DNA of 18,466 nt from Chitinophagaceae bacterium (GTDB lineage Bacteria; Bacteroidota; Bacteroidia; Chitinophagales; Chitinophagaceae): the NCBI GenBank assembly GCA_947489175.1, contig CANLED010000011.1, positions 1-18,466 on the forward strand, in the 5' to 3' direction. Positions 1-7,630 of this stretch are shown piece by piece. Within the stretch, counting starts at the first letter, position 1; each line of letters starts with the position of its first letter. Both the position numbers and the translations under genes were made by a program. The notes under the pieces were generated by a model. The model was not told the DNA's origin, did no database searches, and was given only the letters and a program-made list of their open reading frames with translations.

Positions 1-1637
1 TGTGAAACCTGGTGTCCTTCATTGATCATGTCTATCACAGCACTCTTAATGGATCCGAATGTGCTTCCCCAACCTAGAACAAGCACTTTGCCTTTGTCTG
101 CACCGCTGTCAATTTTTTGATCAGGAATATAATTTGCAATCATGTCAACTTTGGCCTGACGTGTCTTAACCATGTGTTCATGGTTGTCTGGCTCATAGTT
201 TACGTTGCCGGTAATGTCTTGCTTTTCCAATCCGCCAATCCTGTGTTCGAGTCCTTTAGTACCAGGTACAGCCCAAGGCCTGGCTAGTTTTTCATCCCTT
301 TTATATGGTTGAAACTTGGTTTCATCATCAGCCAATCCCAACTTGAAATTTACTTCAATGGGTTCGAGGTCTGCTTCTTGTGGAAACATCCAAGGTTCAG
401 CGCCATTGGCAATGTATCCATCACTTAAAAACATCACCGGAACCATGTGTTGAAGGGAAATGCGTGCTGCTTGGTAAACTGCATCAAAGCAATCGCTTGG
501 TGTTGATGCAGAAATAACTGGCATTGGACATTCTCCGTTTCTGCCATAATATGCCATTAACAAATCACTTTGTTCCGTTTTGGTTGGAAGTCCAGTTGAT
601 GGTCCGCCCCTTTGCACATCAATGATCAGCAAGGGGATTTCAAGCATTACGGCTAGTCCAATTGCTTCACCCTTTAATGCGAGTCCAGGTCCTGATGTGG
701 TTGTCACTGCCAAGGATCCGCCATAAGCTGCTCCAATGGCAGAGGTGATGCCGGCGATTTCATCTTCGGCTTGGAATGTTTTTACATTGAAATTTTTGAG
801 CCTGCTGAGGTCGTGCAAAATATCTGAAGCTGGAGTAATGGGGTAGGAGCCCAGGAAAAGGGGCAATCCGCTTTTTTGAGCAGCCGCTACCAAGCCCATC
901 GCCAGTGCTTGATTTCCCATGATGGAACGGTATGTTCCGGGTTTCATTTTGGCTTTTTCTACCTTGTATCTTGTGGTAAAGGTTTCTGTGGTATCGCCAT
1001 AGTTATAACCAGCCTGAAGCGCTTTAAGGTTGGCGTTTAGAATGTCGTCTTTTTTCCCAAATTTCTCTTTGAGGAAACTCAATGTACTTTCCATGTCACG
1101 GCTGTACATCCAGTACAGGAAACCCAATACGAACATGTTTTTAGACCTGTCTTTTTCTTTGGTGCCAAGGGTGATTTCTTTTAGGGCTTCACGCGTCATT
1201 TTGGTGACATCCATTTTAATTACTTCAAATCCATCTAAGGAATTGTCGTCTAGCGGGTTTACCCCTTCTGGATAATTGGCTAGGCGTAGGTTTTTGGCAT
1301 CAAATCCATCTACGTTGGCGATGATTTTACCACCTTTTTTGATGGCTTTGATGTTCGTTTTGAGTGCAGCGGCATTCATCGCTACCAATACATCGCATAG
1401 GTCGCCTGGTGTGTAAATGGCATCGCTTGAAAACCTAAGTTGGTAACCACTAACGCCTGGAATGGTTCCCTGAGGGGCGCGTATTTCTGCTGGAAAATCA
1501 GGAAATGTGGCTAGGTCAATTCCAAGCAGTGCTGTGTTGTTGGTGAACTGGCTGCCAGTAAGTTGCATGCCATCACCACTATCTCCTGCAAATTTGATGA
1601 CAATATCATTCAATAATTCTTCTTTTCTCTGAGTCAT
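1..1637 (-). CDS. korA: 2-oxoglutarate:ferredoxin oxidoreductase subunit alpha (partial, 3' end outside window)
   Basis: This gene encodes the alpha subunit of the thiamine-diphosphate and iron-sulfur enzyme that oxidatively decarboxylates 2-oxoglutarate to succinyl-CoA with ferredoxin as acceptor, acting in the cytoplasm. I translated it by hand from ATG at 1637-1635; 545 codons are in the window and the frame is open at the left edge. The N-terminal part is a gamma-type domain, with GDSGDGM at residues 18-24. It is followed by the alpha-type TPP-binding domain, with the signatures GSYPITPASDIL, EDEIAG, TTTSGPG and RGGPSTGLPTKTEQSDL. The fused gamma-alpha order is typical of KorA in Bacteroidota. 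TKTEQSDL together with RGGPSTG favours 2-oxoglutarate over pyruvate as substrate, but other 2-oxoacids are not excluded. korB would be expected downstream, beyond base 1. It is divergent from the gene at 1787. Confidence 0.93.
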   Translation of the reverse strand, partial: MTQRKEELLNDIVIKFAGDSGDGMQLTGSQFTNNTALLGIDLATFPDFPAEIRAPQGTIPGVSGYQLRFSSDAIYTPGDLCDVLVAMNAAALKTNIKAIKKGGKIIANVDGFDAKNLRLANYPEGVNPLDDNSLDGFEVIKMDVTKMTREALKEITLGTKEKDRSKNMFVLGFLYWMYSRDMESTLSFLKEKFGKKDDILNANLKALQAGYNYGDTTETFTTRYKVEKAKMKPGTYRSIMGNQALAMGLVAAAQKSGLPLFLGSYPITPASDILHDLSRLKNFNVKTFQAEDEIAGITSAIGAAYGGSLAVTTTSGPGLALKGEAIGLAVMLEIPLLIIDVQRGGPSTGLPTKTEQSDLLMAYYGRNGECPMPVISASTPSDCFDAVYQAARISLQHMVPVMFLSDGYIANGAEPWMFPQEADLEPIEVNFKLGLADDETKFQPYKRDEKLARPWAVPGTKGLEHRIGGLEKQDITGNVNYEPDNHEHMVKTRQAKVDMIANYIPDQKIDSGADKGKVLVLGWGSTFGSIKSAVIDMINEGHQVS

Positions 1638-1737
1638 AATATGTATTTATCCTGTATACATTTTGAAGTTCGTTAATTCATCGCAATAACGAGCAAAGAA
1701 TTTTTCAAAATTTTAAAGGGTTTAACGTTAAATGGGC

Positions 1738-1767
1738 TTTGTTAATGGATGATTTTAGCTAATTTTA
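1738..1767 (+). promoter_or_regulatory. possible promoter of the Bax-inhibitor-like gene
   Basis: TTTG at 1738-1741, an 18-base spacer, then TAATTTTA at 1760-1767. This matches the Bacteroidota pattern TTTG-N18-21-TAnnTTTG in all but the last position. Transcription would begin near 1773, leaving a leader of about 14 bases before the ATG at 1787. Confidence 0.4.
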
Positions 1768-1772
1768 GGTTA

Positions 1773-1805
1773 CAAAAATACTTAACATGGCGCTATTTAA
1801 TTCAA
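1773..1805 (-). promoter_or_regulatory. possible korA promoter
   Basis: Read on the minus strand, 1780-1773 is TATTTTTG, a full match to the Bacteroidota -7 element TAnnTTTG. A TTG at 1805-1803 lies 22 bases upstream, at the long end of the accepted spacing. The 5' leader would be about 130 bases. It overlaps the start of the divergent gene, so this is only a sequence match. Confidence 0.25.
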
Positions 1806-2545
1806 GCAATCCAACGCTAACAGAAAAATCTTTTAATAGGTCGATGGCTATTCCCGGAATGGATACCATGACTATGAAAGGAACGTTGAATAGATTTGGT
1901 TTTTTATTTTTAATGGTGATGGCTACTTCATTTTACGTTTGGAATGAGGCAAGCGTAGGAAACAGTGTACAAGGTTATATTCTGACAGGCGGAATTGGCG
2001 GTTTTATATTGGCATTGGTGTTGATTTTTAAACAGCAATGGGCTCAATATTTAGCTCCTGCTTACGCTTTGTTAGAAGGATTGCTTATTGGTGGTATATC
2101 TGCAGTTTACAACAATGCTTTTGCTAAAATAGCTCCTGGCATTGTTATGCAGGCAGTGGTGCTAACATTTGGTACTGCTATAACCATGTTTGCCCTGTAT
2201 AAATTTGGTGTGATTCGTGCTACAGAAAGATTCAAGTCAATTCTTTTTGCTGCAATGGGTGGAATCATGGTATTCTATCTACTTACATTTGTTCTTTCTT
2301 TGTTTGATGTTGAAATTCCGATGATGCACCAAGGAAGCTTGATGAGCATTGGTATTTCTTTGGTGATTGTTGTTGTTGCCGCTTTGAGTTTAATTCTTGA
2401 TTTTGATAGAATTGAGCAAGGCGCAGCCATGGGCGCTCCTAAATACATGGAATGGTTTTGTGCATTTGGGTTGTTAGTAACTTTGGTATGGCTTTATTTA
2501 GAGATCCTACGCTTATTGGGAAATCTCTATGGTCGCCGCGACTAA
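1787..2545 (+). CDS. Bax inhibitor-1/YccA family membrane protein
   Basis: A 252-residue, strongly hydrophobic protein with about seven predicted membrane helices, starting near residue 36 after a polar N-terminus. The sequence pattern, including LILDFDRIEQGA before the last helix and KYMEWFCAFGLLVTLVWLYLE within it, fits the BaxI_1 branch of the Bax inhibitor-1 superfamily (TMBIM/YccA/YetJ). Family members are inner-membrane proteins; the Bacillus homologue YetJ is a pH-sensitive calcium leak channel in which paired aspartates act. The acidic residues of the LDFD segment are candidates for that role, but I infer this only from the family. The physiological role in Bacteroidota is not established. 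A -7-like element lies just upstream and the gene is followed after 17 bases by the small repeat-protein gene, so they may be cotranscribed. Confidence 0.9.
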   Translation: MALFNSSNPTLTEKSFNRSMAIPGMDTMTMKGTLNRFGFLFLMVMATSFYVWNEASVGNSVQGYILTGGIGGFILALVLIFKQQWAQYLAPAYALLEGLLIGGISAVYNNAFAKIAPGIVMQAVVLTFGTAITMFALYKFGVIRATERFKSILFAAMGGIMVFYLLTFVLSLFDVEIPMMHQGSLMSIGISLVIVVVAALSLILDFDRIEQGAAMGAPKYMEWFCAFGLLVTLVWLYLEILRLLGNLYGRRD

Positions 2546-2562
2546 TTTTACTAAACACTGAC

Positions 2563-2898
2563 ATGAAAATATTCTTGACATTCTTCTTAGTAACCTTTTG
2601 TGTTTTCTTATCGAAAGCACAAAAGGTTTTTTCTGTTGATTACTCCAATCAAGCAGATGTAAAGGTTTTTGTGGTAAAGTATGAGAATCAGGCTGACCTC
2701 AAAGTTTTTAAGGTTAAATACGAAAACCAGGCCAGTGAAAATGACGGCAAGTGGTTTTTTACTCAGTATACCAATCAGTCAAAAAAGAAAATCTTTTTCG
2801 TGGATTATGAGAATCAGGCTGATGTGAAAATTTATTTTGTGCAGTACGAAAATCAAGCTGGCTGGAGAAATCAATCTAAGAAACATCATTTCTATTAG
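2563..2898 (+). CDS. exported septoil-knot (DUF6150-type) repeat protein
   Basis: A 111-residue protein. Residues 1-19 form a signal peptide ending in SKA before Q20. The rest is built from six short repeats whose core is Y-x-N-Q-A-D/S/G, at residues 27, 40, 53, 69, 82 and 95. The spacing is 13 residues, except one of 16 where DGKW is inserted. Each repeat has an alternating hydrophobic strand of the type KVFxVxY, and the chain ends with GWRNQSKKHHFY. From memory this matches the DUF6150/septoil-knot family, whose members are predicted or shown to fold into a 7(1)-knotted beta structure; function is unknown. The frame is open upstream to an ATG at 2452 inside the preceding gene, but 2563 is preferred because it gives a clean signal peptide and a 17-base gap. 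It is closed by the terminator at 2935. Confidence 0.8.
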   Translation: MKIFLTFFLVTFCVFLSKAQKVFSVDYSNQADVKVFVVKYENQADLKVFKVKYENQASENDGKWFFTQYTNQSKKKIFFVDYENQADVKIYFVQYENQAGWRNQSKKHHFY

Positions 2899-2934
2899 GT
2901 ATCAAGCAGCTTTCATTACAGGAAGTATGCCTCC

Positions 2935-2974
2935 AAAAAAAAGACCTTCCCGAAAATTCGAGAAGGTCTTTTTT
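2935..2974. terminator. bidirectional rho-independent terminator
   Basis: GACCTTC at 2943-2949 pairs with GAAGGTC at 2962-2968. The flanking A-run (2935-2942) and T-run (2969-2974) can extend the stem and give U-tracts on both strands. The inner CGAA/TTCG (2951-2954, 2957-2960) can continue pairing. It sits between two convergent genes, 37 bases after the upstream stop and 16 bases after the stop of the minus-strand gene, so it can serve both. Confidence 0.88.
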
Positions 2975-2990
2975 ATTGATGAAGTGATTT

Positions 2991-3800
2991 CTAATGGAAT
3001 CCATCGCCATCTAACAAGTTTCCAAGACCACCGAGGATACTGCCTTCTTCCCTTCTGCTGGTTGTACCATAGGTTAGGATTCTGCTGGCTAGCCTGCTTA
3101 TTGGAAGTGTTTGTAACCAAACTTTTCCTGGTCCACGTAATGTTGCAAAGAATAAGCCTTCGCCTCCAAAAATGGAGTTCTTGATGCCTCCAACAAATTG
3201 AATGTCAAAATCAATTGTGCTTGTGTAAGCTACCACACAACCAGTGTCTACTTTTAGCACTTCACCTGGGGTTAAATATCTTTCAAAAACGTGACCGCCT
3301 GCGTGTACAAAAGCCATGCCATCACCTTCGAGTTTTTGCATGATGAAACCTTCGCCACCAAACAACCCTGTTCCTAATTTACGCTGAAGTTCAATGCCAA
3401 CACTTACACCCTTCGCTGCACACAAGAATGAATCTTTCTGACAAACGATTCTTCCATCTAATTGCTGAAGATCTAACGGGATGATTTTTCCTGGGTAAGG
3501 AGAGGCAAAGGATACTCTTTTTTTGCCGTGAGACATGTTGGTGAATGCTGTCATAAAGAGACTTTCTCCTGTAAGCAACCTTTTGCCTGCAGAAAAAAGC
3601 TTGCCCATGATGCCTTGGTTTTGAGCTGATCCATCACCAAAAATTGTCTGCATTTGAATGCCGTCATCCATCAATAAAAAACTTCCTGCTTCTGCAACTG
3701 CCGTTTCGTTGGGATCTAATTCAACTTCAACATATTGCATTTCTTCACCGATAATTCGGTAGTCTATTTCATGATTTGAACGTGTACTAAATTGGTCCAT
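2991..3800 (-). CDS. TIGR00266/AIM24 family protein
   Basis: A 269-residue soluble protein with no signal peptide or membrane helix. It is rich in glycine and beta strand and shows the family pattern: an N-terminal YRIIGEEMQYVEVELDPNETAVAEAGSFLLMDDGIQM segment (two blocks separated by ETAVAEAG), GLFGGEGFIMQKLEGDG in the middle, and FVGGIKNSIFGGEGLFFATLRGPGKVWLQTLP near the end. The repeated FGGEG motif marks the pseudo-symmetric AIM24 beta fold, named after a yeast mitochondrial protein. The bacterial proteins have no firmly established function. The C-terminal GSILGGLGNLLDGDGFH tail is glycine-rich, as in many homologues. It appears to be a single-gene unit: the efflux operon upstream on the same strand is separated by a 221-base repeat-rich spacer. 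Confidence 0.9.
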   Translation of the reverse strand: MDQFSTRSNHEIDYRIIGEEMQYVEVELDPNETAVAEAGSFLLMDDGIQMQTIFGDGSAQNQGIMGKLFSAGKRLLTGESLFMTAFTNMSHGKKRVSFASPYPGKIIPLDLQQLDGRIVCQKDSFLCAAKGVSVGIELQRKLGTGLFGGEGFIMQKLEGDGMAFVHAGGHVFERYLTPGEVLKVDTGCVVAYTSTIDFDIQFVGGIKNSIFGGEGLFFATLRGPGKVWLQTLPISRLASRILTYGTTSRREEGSILGGLGNLLDGDGFH

Positions 3801-3864
3801 AAAATTTATTTGTTTTGCTGAGATGATTTATTTTATAAAGAGGTTGCATTAAATATAAATGAAG

Positions 3865-3970
3865 AATGAAAAGTGAAGAATGAAAAATGTTGGCTCAACA
3901 CCTAAACAACTAAACTTCTCAACAAACTCATGGCTGTTTATTCTTCATTTTTCATTCTTCATTTTTCATT
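3865..3970. repeat. long imperfect inverted repeat in intergenic spacer
   Basis: The 25-base arm 3865-3889 is the reverse complement of 3946-3970 with one substitution, which becomes a G-U pair in plus-strand RNA. The 56-base loop contains octamer-like direct repeats (CTAAACAA at 3902, CTAAACTT at 3910, CTCAACAA at 3918). There is no coding potential. It separates the efflux operon from the AIM24-family gene, which are on the same strand, so it may form a 3' hairpin for the operon transcript. No U-tract follows it, so a classical terminator is not shown. Confidence 0.7.
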
Positions 3971-4027
3971 TAAGTTTCATTCTTCATTTTTCATTTAAAT
4001 TTCATTCTTCATTTTTCATTCTTATTT
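3940..4027. repeat. tandem direct repeats running into the RND permease stop codon
   Basis: The 17-mer ATTCTTCATTTTTCATT occurs four times, starting at 3940, 3954, 3979 and 4004. The last three belong to 25-base tandem units at 3953-3977, 3978-4002 and 4003-4027. The first two differ at one base; the third diverges only in its last third. The final unit includes the permease stop codon (4022-4024, read on the minus strand). Confidence 0.85.
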
Positions 4028-7000
4028 CGGTTTCCCGTTCCACACTGGCTTGCCCTGAATTTTTCTTACAAGGAACATGATTCCAGTTAAGATGAAAAAG
4101 AGTGGACCAAGTAATCCCAATAAAGAGATCCATCTTCCTTGGAAGAATTTTGTCATCGGTCTTTTTAACCTCTCTGCAATCAAGTACATGGCTGGAACAA
4201 CCAACAATGTCATGAAGAATGCAAACATCAATCCCCAGATGATGGTAAGCGCCAATGGTTTCCAGAAAACTGCATTATCGCCTCCAAAGAAGATGTGTGG
4301 ATTGAGCTCTGTGAATAGGGTGATGAAATTGATGTTGAAGCCAATGGCTAAAGGAATCAAGGCTAGAATGGCTGCTAGGGCAGTAAGCAATACTGGTACA
4401 ATTCTAGTTTTTCCTGCTTCAATTACAGCTGCTTTGGTTTTCATCCCTCTTGAGCGAAGTTCATCTGCAAATTCAATTACCAGGATACCGTTCTTTACAA
4501 CAATTCCAGATAACCCAATGATACCAATTCCAGTTGTTACCACTGCAAATGTTGATTGTGTGATGGCATATCCAAGAAGAACGCCAATCAAACTGAAGAA
4601 AATTTCCGACAACACAATCATGGTTTTGCTGTATGAGTTGAATTGCAAAATAAGGATCAACAAAATCAATCCAATGGCCGTAAACAGTGCCGTTTGTAAG
4701 AAAGAAACGGTTTCTGCCATTTGTTCTCCTTCACCTGTTTGAGCTACCACAATATCTTCAGGCTTACCTTTGAAGGCATCAATTTGTTTTTTGATTTCTG
4801 TATTTACACCTGCTGGTGTAAACCCTTGTGAAACCAATACATTGGAGAAAATGGTGATAACACGTTTTTGATTTTTCCTTTTGATGCTGCCATAGGTATT
4901 GCTTAAGTCAACTTTCACTACAGAGCTGATAGGCACTTGTTTAATTTGTCCGTTGGTGAAATCACGATAAGTAATGCGCATGTTTAACAATTCAGAAAGC
5001 GATTTCCTTTGTTTTGCATCGTTTCGTATGATGATTTTGTATTCTTCTTCTCCAATTTTCAATTTCGAAATTTCTTTACCAAACAAGGCTGTTCTAATTT
5101 CCATGCCTATTTGTCCAGTTGAAATTCCTTGCATCAATGCCCTCTCTCTATCGATGCTGATGCCAATTTCCGGATTTGAAAAGTCGATATCAATCTTCAG
5201 TTCTTCAACACCTGGAATGTTTTTATCATTGAGGTAGTTCCTCATGTTAATGGCAGTGCTGGTAAGAGATTCAAAATCATCACCTGATATTTCAATGTTG
5301 ATGGGAGCTTGGGTTGGCGGACCATTGCTTTCTTGGGCGATGCTGATTTCAGCTGATGGGATTCCTTTCAAAACTGATCTTATTGAATCTAGGTAGGGGA
5401 GTGTTGTTTCCCCATCTCTTTCTTCAAATGGAACAAATGAAACTTGAATTCTTCCGAGTTCAGGCCTTGTACTTCTGTCTCCACTATTTGGATCACTGGC
5501 GCCTACGGCTACATTGGCGATAACACTTTCTACCAATGGATTTTCTTTCCCGTTATCTACTCCCAACACTTTATTGATTTTGCCTTCAAGTAACTTTGTT
5601 ACTGAATCAGTATATTTCACATCTGTACCGGCTGGCAATTTCATGTAAACATAAATTGTATTAGGATCTCCTGAGGGAAACAAAACCACTGGAACATTCC
5701 TCATGCCAAAGAACACAAACGAGAAGATGAGTAGCGCAAATGTTCCTATCAACATTTTTACAGGCCTCCATCCTTTGGTGGTCCAACGCAACAACTTTTC
5801 ATAGCTGTTCATCATTGCTGGAAGAAGCTTGTTTTGAAACACACTGATTGCATCTGTCAACACATAAGCATTCAAAATCATCAATCCTGCAAAGCACAAC
5901 AGTAAATTTCCTACAAATCTGTATGAAGCAACATCATTCATGTATCCTGGAATGTCAATCAATCCCCCAAGCACTAAGAGTACCCAAAATACTGGCTTTT
6001 TGAAAATGGCTGATTTCTTTTTCTTGTCATGGTGCTCGTGTGTCATGAAATCGGCTGCAAATACAGGATTCATGATATAGGCAACGATGAGTGATGCGGT
6101 TAGTGTAAAGATCAGCATCACCGGCAGGTATATCATGAATTTACCAATGATTCCTGGCCAGAATAGCAGGGGCACAAATGGAGCTAATGTAGTAAGTGTA
6201 CCAGCTAGTACGGGTACAAAAACCTCTCCAGCAGCATACTTTGCGGCGTCTGGTGCACTGATTTTTCCATTGCCTTGTGCAAAGATTCTGTGTGTATTTT
6301 CTATCACTACAATGGCATCATCAACCACAATTCCCAATCCAAACAACAGTGCAAACAACACGATGAAATTCAGTGTTACATTTGATCCGATGATAACATC
6401 AGCTGAAGGCAATAAAATGAATGCAAGGAACATACTGAGCGGAACAGAGAGTGCCACAAAGAATGAGTTTGTTACTCCCATGAAGAACATCAGGATGATC
6501 ATCACCAAGATAAATCCAATCACGATGGAGTTCACCAATTCGTTGAAAGCGGCTCCTGCTTTGATGCTTAGGTCACCCGTGATTTTTATGTTGAGGTCCT
6601 TCGGAAACACATCTTTTTTCATCTCATCAACAATTTTGTTGATTTTTGCAGATGCATTGATGAGGTTTTCGCCTGAACGTTTAATGATGCTAAGTGTCAC
6701 AACATTCTTACCATTTAACCTGGCATAGCTTTCTTTTTCTTTAACAGTATCTGTAATGTTGGCAAGGTCTTGTAAATAAAATGGAGCACCATACACATTC
6801 TTTACAATCACATTTTTTAAATCCAAGGCGGATTTAAATTGCCCGTTTACACGCAAGGCTCTTCTTTGGTCTCCTACCTCAAGCAAACCACCTGAGATGT
6901 CGTTATTTTCTCTTTGGATGGCTTGTTCAACATCGCTGAATCCTACTTTGGCAACTTCTAATTTGCTTCTGTCTACATTGATTTGAATCTCTCTTTCAGG

Positions 7001-7597
7001 TGCACCTACAAGATCGATTCTGCTGATTTCAGTGAGTTCTTCAATCTTGTTTTTAAGTTGGTCTGCAAATTCGCCTAGCTTAACGGCATCATAATCCCCG
7101 CTTACATTCACCGCCATGATGGGAAGTTCAGAGAGACTGATTTCCTGTACAATGGGTTCTTGTGTTAAATCATTGGGTAAATCTTTCTTTGCTTTATCAA
7201 CAGCATCTCGCATTTTTTGTAGCGCCAGGTCTGTTTTTACCGAAGTACTAAATTCAACGATGATGGCAGAGAAGTCTTGAAGCGAATTGCTGGTTATTTT
7301 ATTGATTTTTACACCAGTTATTCCTTTGAGTTCTTTTTCTATTGGCCTAGTTACTAGGTTTTCAATGTCTTTAGGAGAATTTCCAACATACACGGTTTGT
7401 ACAAATATGGTTGGCAATGCAACATCCGGAAATTGTTCCTTTGGAAATGAAACGAACAACGAAATACCCCACAATGAAATGATTAATGTGATGAGGTAAA
7501 CAGCTGTTTTATTATTGATTGCCCAATTGGTTGGCCCAAACGTTTTGGCGTTTTTCAACAAATTAGCAATATCGTTTTTTTGTGATGGGTTATCCAT
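4022..7597 (-). CDS. RND efflux transporter permease (AcrB/HAE1-like)
   Basis: A 1191-residue inner-membrane proton-driven pump subunit. The first helix (about 31-50) is followed by the porter domain with FPDVALPTIFVQTVYVGNSP. TM4 carries the proton-relay pair D426-D427 (GLGIVVDDAIVVIENTHRI), and TM10 carries K1035 (GIVVKNGILVIEFADE), matching the AcrB Asp-Asp/Lys triad. So the transport machinery looks intact. The protein is about 150 residues longer than AcrB. The excess is mainly two extra hydrophobic segments at about 534-580 between TM6 and TM7, after a THEHHDKKKK loop, and one extra helix at about 1156-1177 at the C-terminus. It is last in the tetR-tolC-MFP-RND operon, 33 bases after the adaptor gene. 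Substrate is unknown; nothing specific to heavy-metal (CusA) pumps was seen. Confidence 0.95.
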   Translation of the reverse strand: MDNPSQKNDIANLLKNAKTFGPTNWAINNKTAVYLITLIISLWGISLFVSFPKEQFPDVALPTIFVQTVYVGNSPKDIENLVTRPIEKELKGITGVKINKITSNSLQDFSAIIVEFSTSVKTDLALQKMRDAVDKAKKDLPNDLTQEPIVQEISLSELPIMAVNVSGDYDAVKLGEFADQLKNKIEELTEISRIDLVGAPEREIQINVDRSKLEVAKVGFSDVEQAIQRENNDISGGLLEVGDQRRALRVNGQFKSALDLKNVIVKNVYGAPFYLQDLANITDTVKEKESYARLNGKNVVTLSIIKRSGENLINASAKINKIVDEMKKDVFPKDLNIKITGDLSIKAGAAFNELVNSIVIGFILVMIILMFFMGVTNSFFVALSVPLSMFLAFILLPSADVIIGSNVTLNFIVLFALLFGLGIVVDDAIVVIENTHRIFAQGNGKISAPDAAKYAAGEVFVPVLAGTLTTLAPFVPLLFWPGIIGKFMIYLPVMLIFTLTASLIVAYIMNPVFAADFMTHEHHDKKKKSAIFKKPVFWVLLVLGGLIDIPGYMNDVASYRFVGNLLLCFAGLMILNAYVLTDAISVFQNKLLPAMMNSYEKLLRWTTKGWRPVKMLIGTFALLIFSFVFFGMRNVPVVLFPSGDPNTIYVYMKLPAGTDVKYTDSVTKLLEGKINKVLGVDNGKENPLVESVIANVAVGASDPNSGDRSTRPELGRIQVSFVPFEERDGETTLPYLDSIRSVLKGIPSAEISIAQESNGPPTQAPINIEISGDDFESLTSTAINMRNYLNDKNIPGVEELKIDIDFSNPEIGISIDRERALMQGISTGQIGMEIRTALFGKEISKLKIGEEEYKIIIRNDAKQRKSLSELLNMRITYRDFTNGQIKQVPISSVVKVDLSNTYGSIKRKNQKRVITIFSNVLVSQGFTPAGVNTEIKKQIDAFKGKPEDIVVAQTGEGEQMAETVSFLQTALFTAIGLILLILILQFNSYSKTMIVLSEIFFSLIGVLLGYAITQSTFAVVTTGIGIIGLSGIVVKNGILVIEFADELRSRGMKTKAAVIEAGKTRIVPVLLTALAAILALIPLAIGFNINFITLFTELNPHIFFGGDNAVFWKPLALTIIWGLMFAFFMTLLVVPAMYLIAERLKRPMTKFFQGRWISLLGLLGPLFFILTGIMFLVRKIQGKPVWNGKPK

Positions 7598-7630
7598 TTT
7601 TCTGATTTTGTCTTCTTTAGTTCGTGTAAA

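Noticed and set aside
2452..2562. Upstream in-frame extension of the septoil-knot gene to ATG 2452
   Set aside because: It lies in another frame of the Bax-inhibitor-like gene and would bury the signal peptide that begins at 2563.
2837..3184. Plus-strand open frame across the terminator region
   Set aside because: It crosses a clear terminator and the antisense of the AIM24-family gene; composition is unlike a protein gene.
3940..4020. CRISPR-like repeat array
   Set aside because: Units are tandem or overlap with no unique spacers, an inverted copy exists, and no cas genes are near.
3880..4080. Open frame through the 25-base repeats (Phe/His/Ser-rich)
   Set aside because: The translation is only the repeat read as protein; there is no conserved start context and it ends inside the antisense of the permease.
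4077..4742. 221-codon plus-strand open frame
   Set aside because: It is the antisense shadow of the RND permease 3' region and has no recognisable domain.
6087..6728. 213-codon plus-strand open frame
   Set aside because: It is antisense to conserved TM and relay regions of the RND permease and is explained by its codon use.
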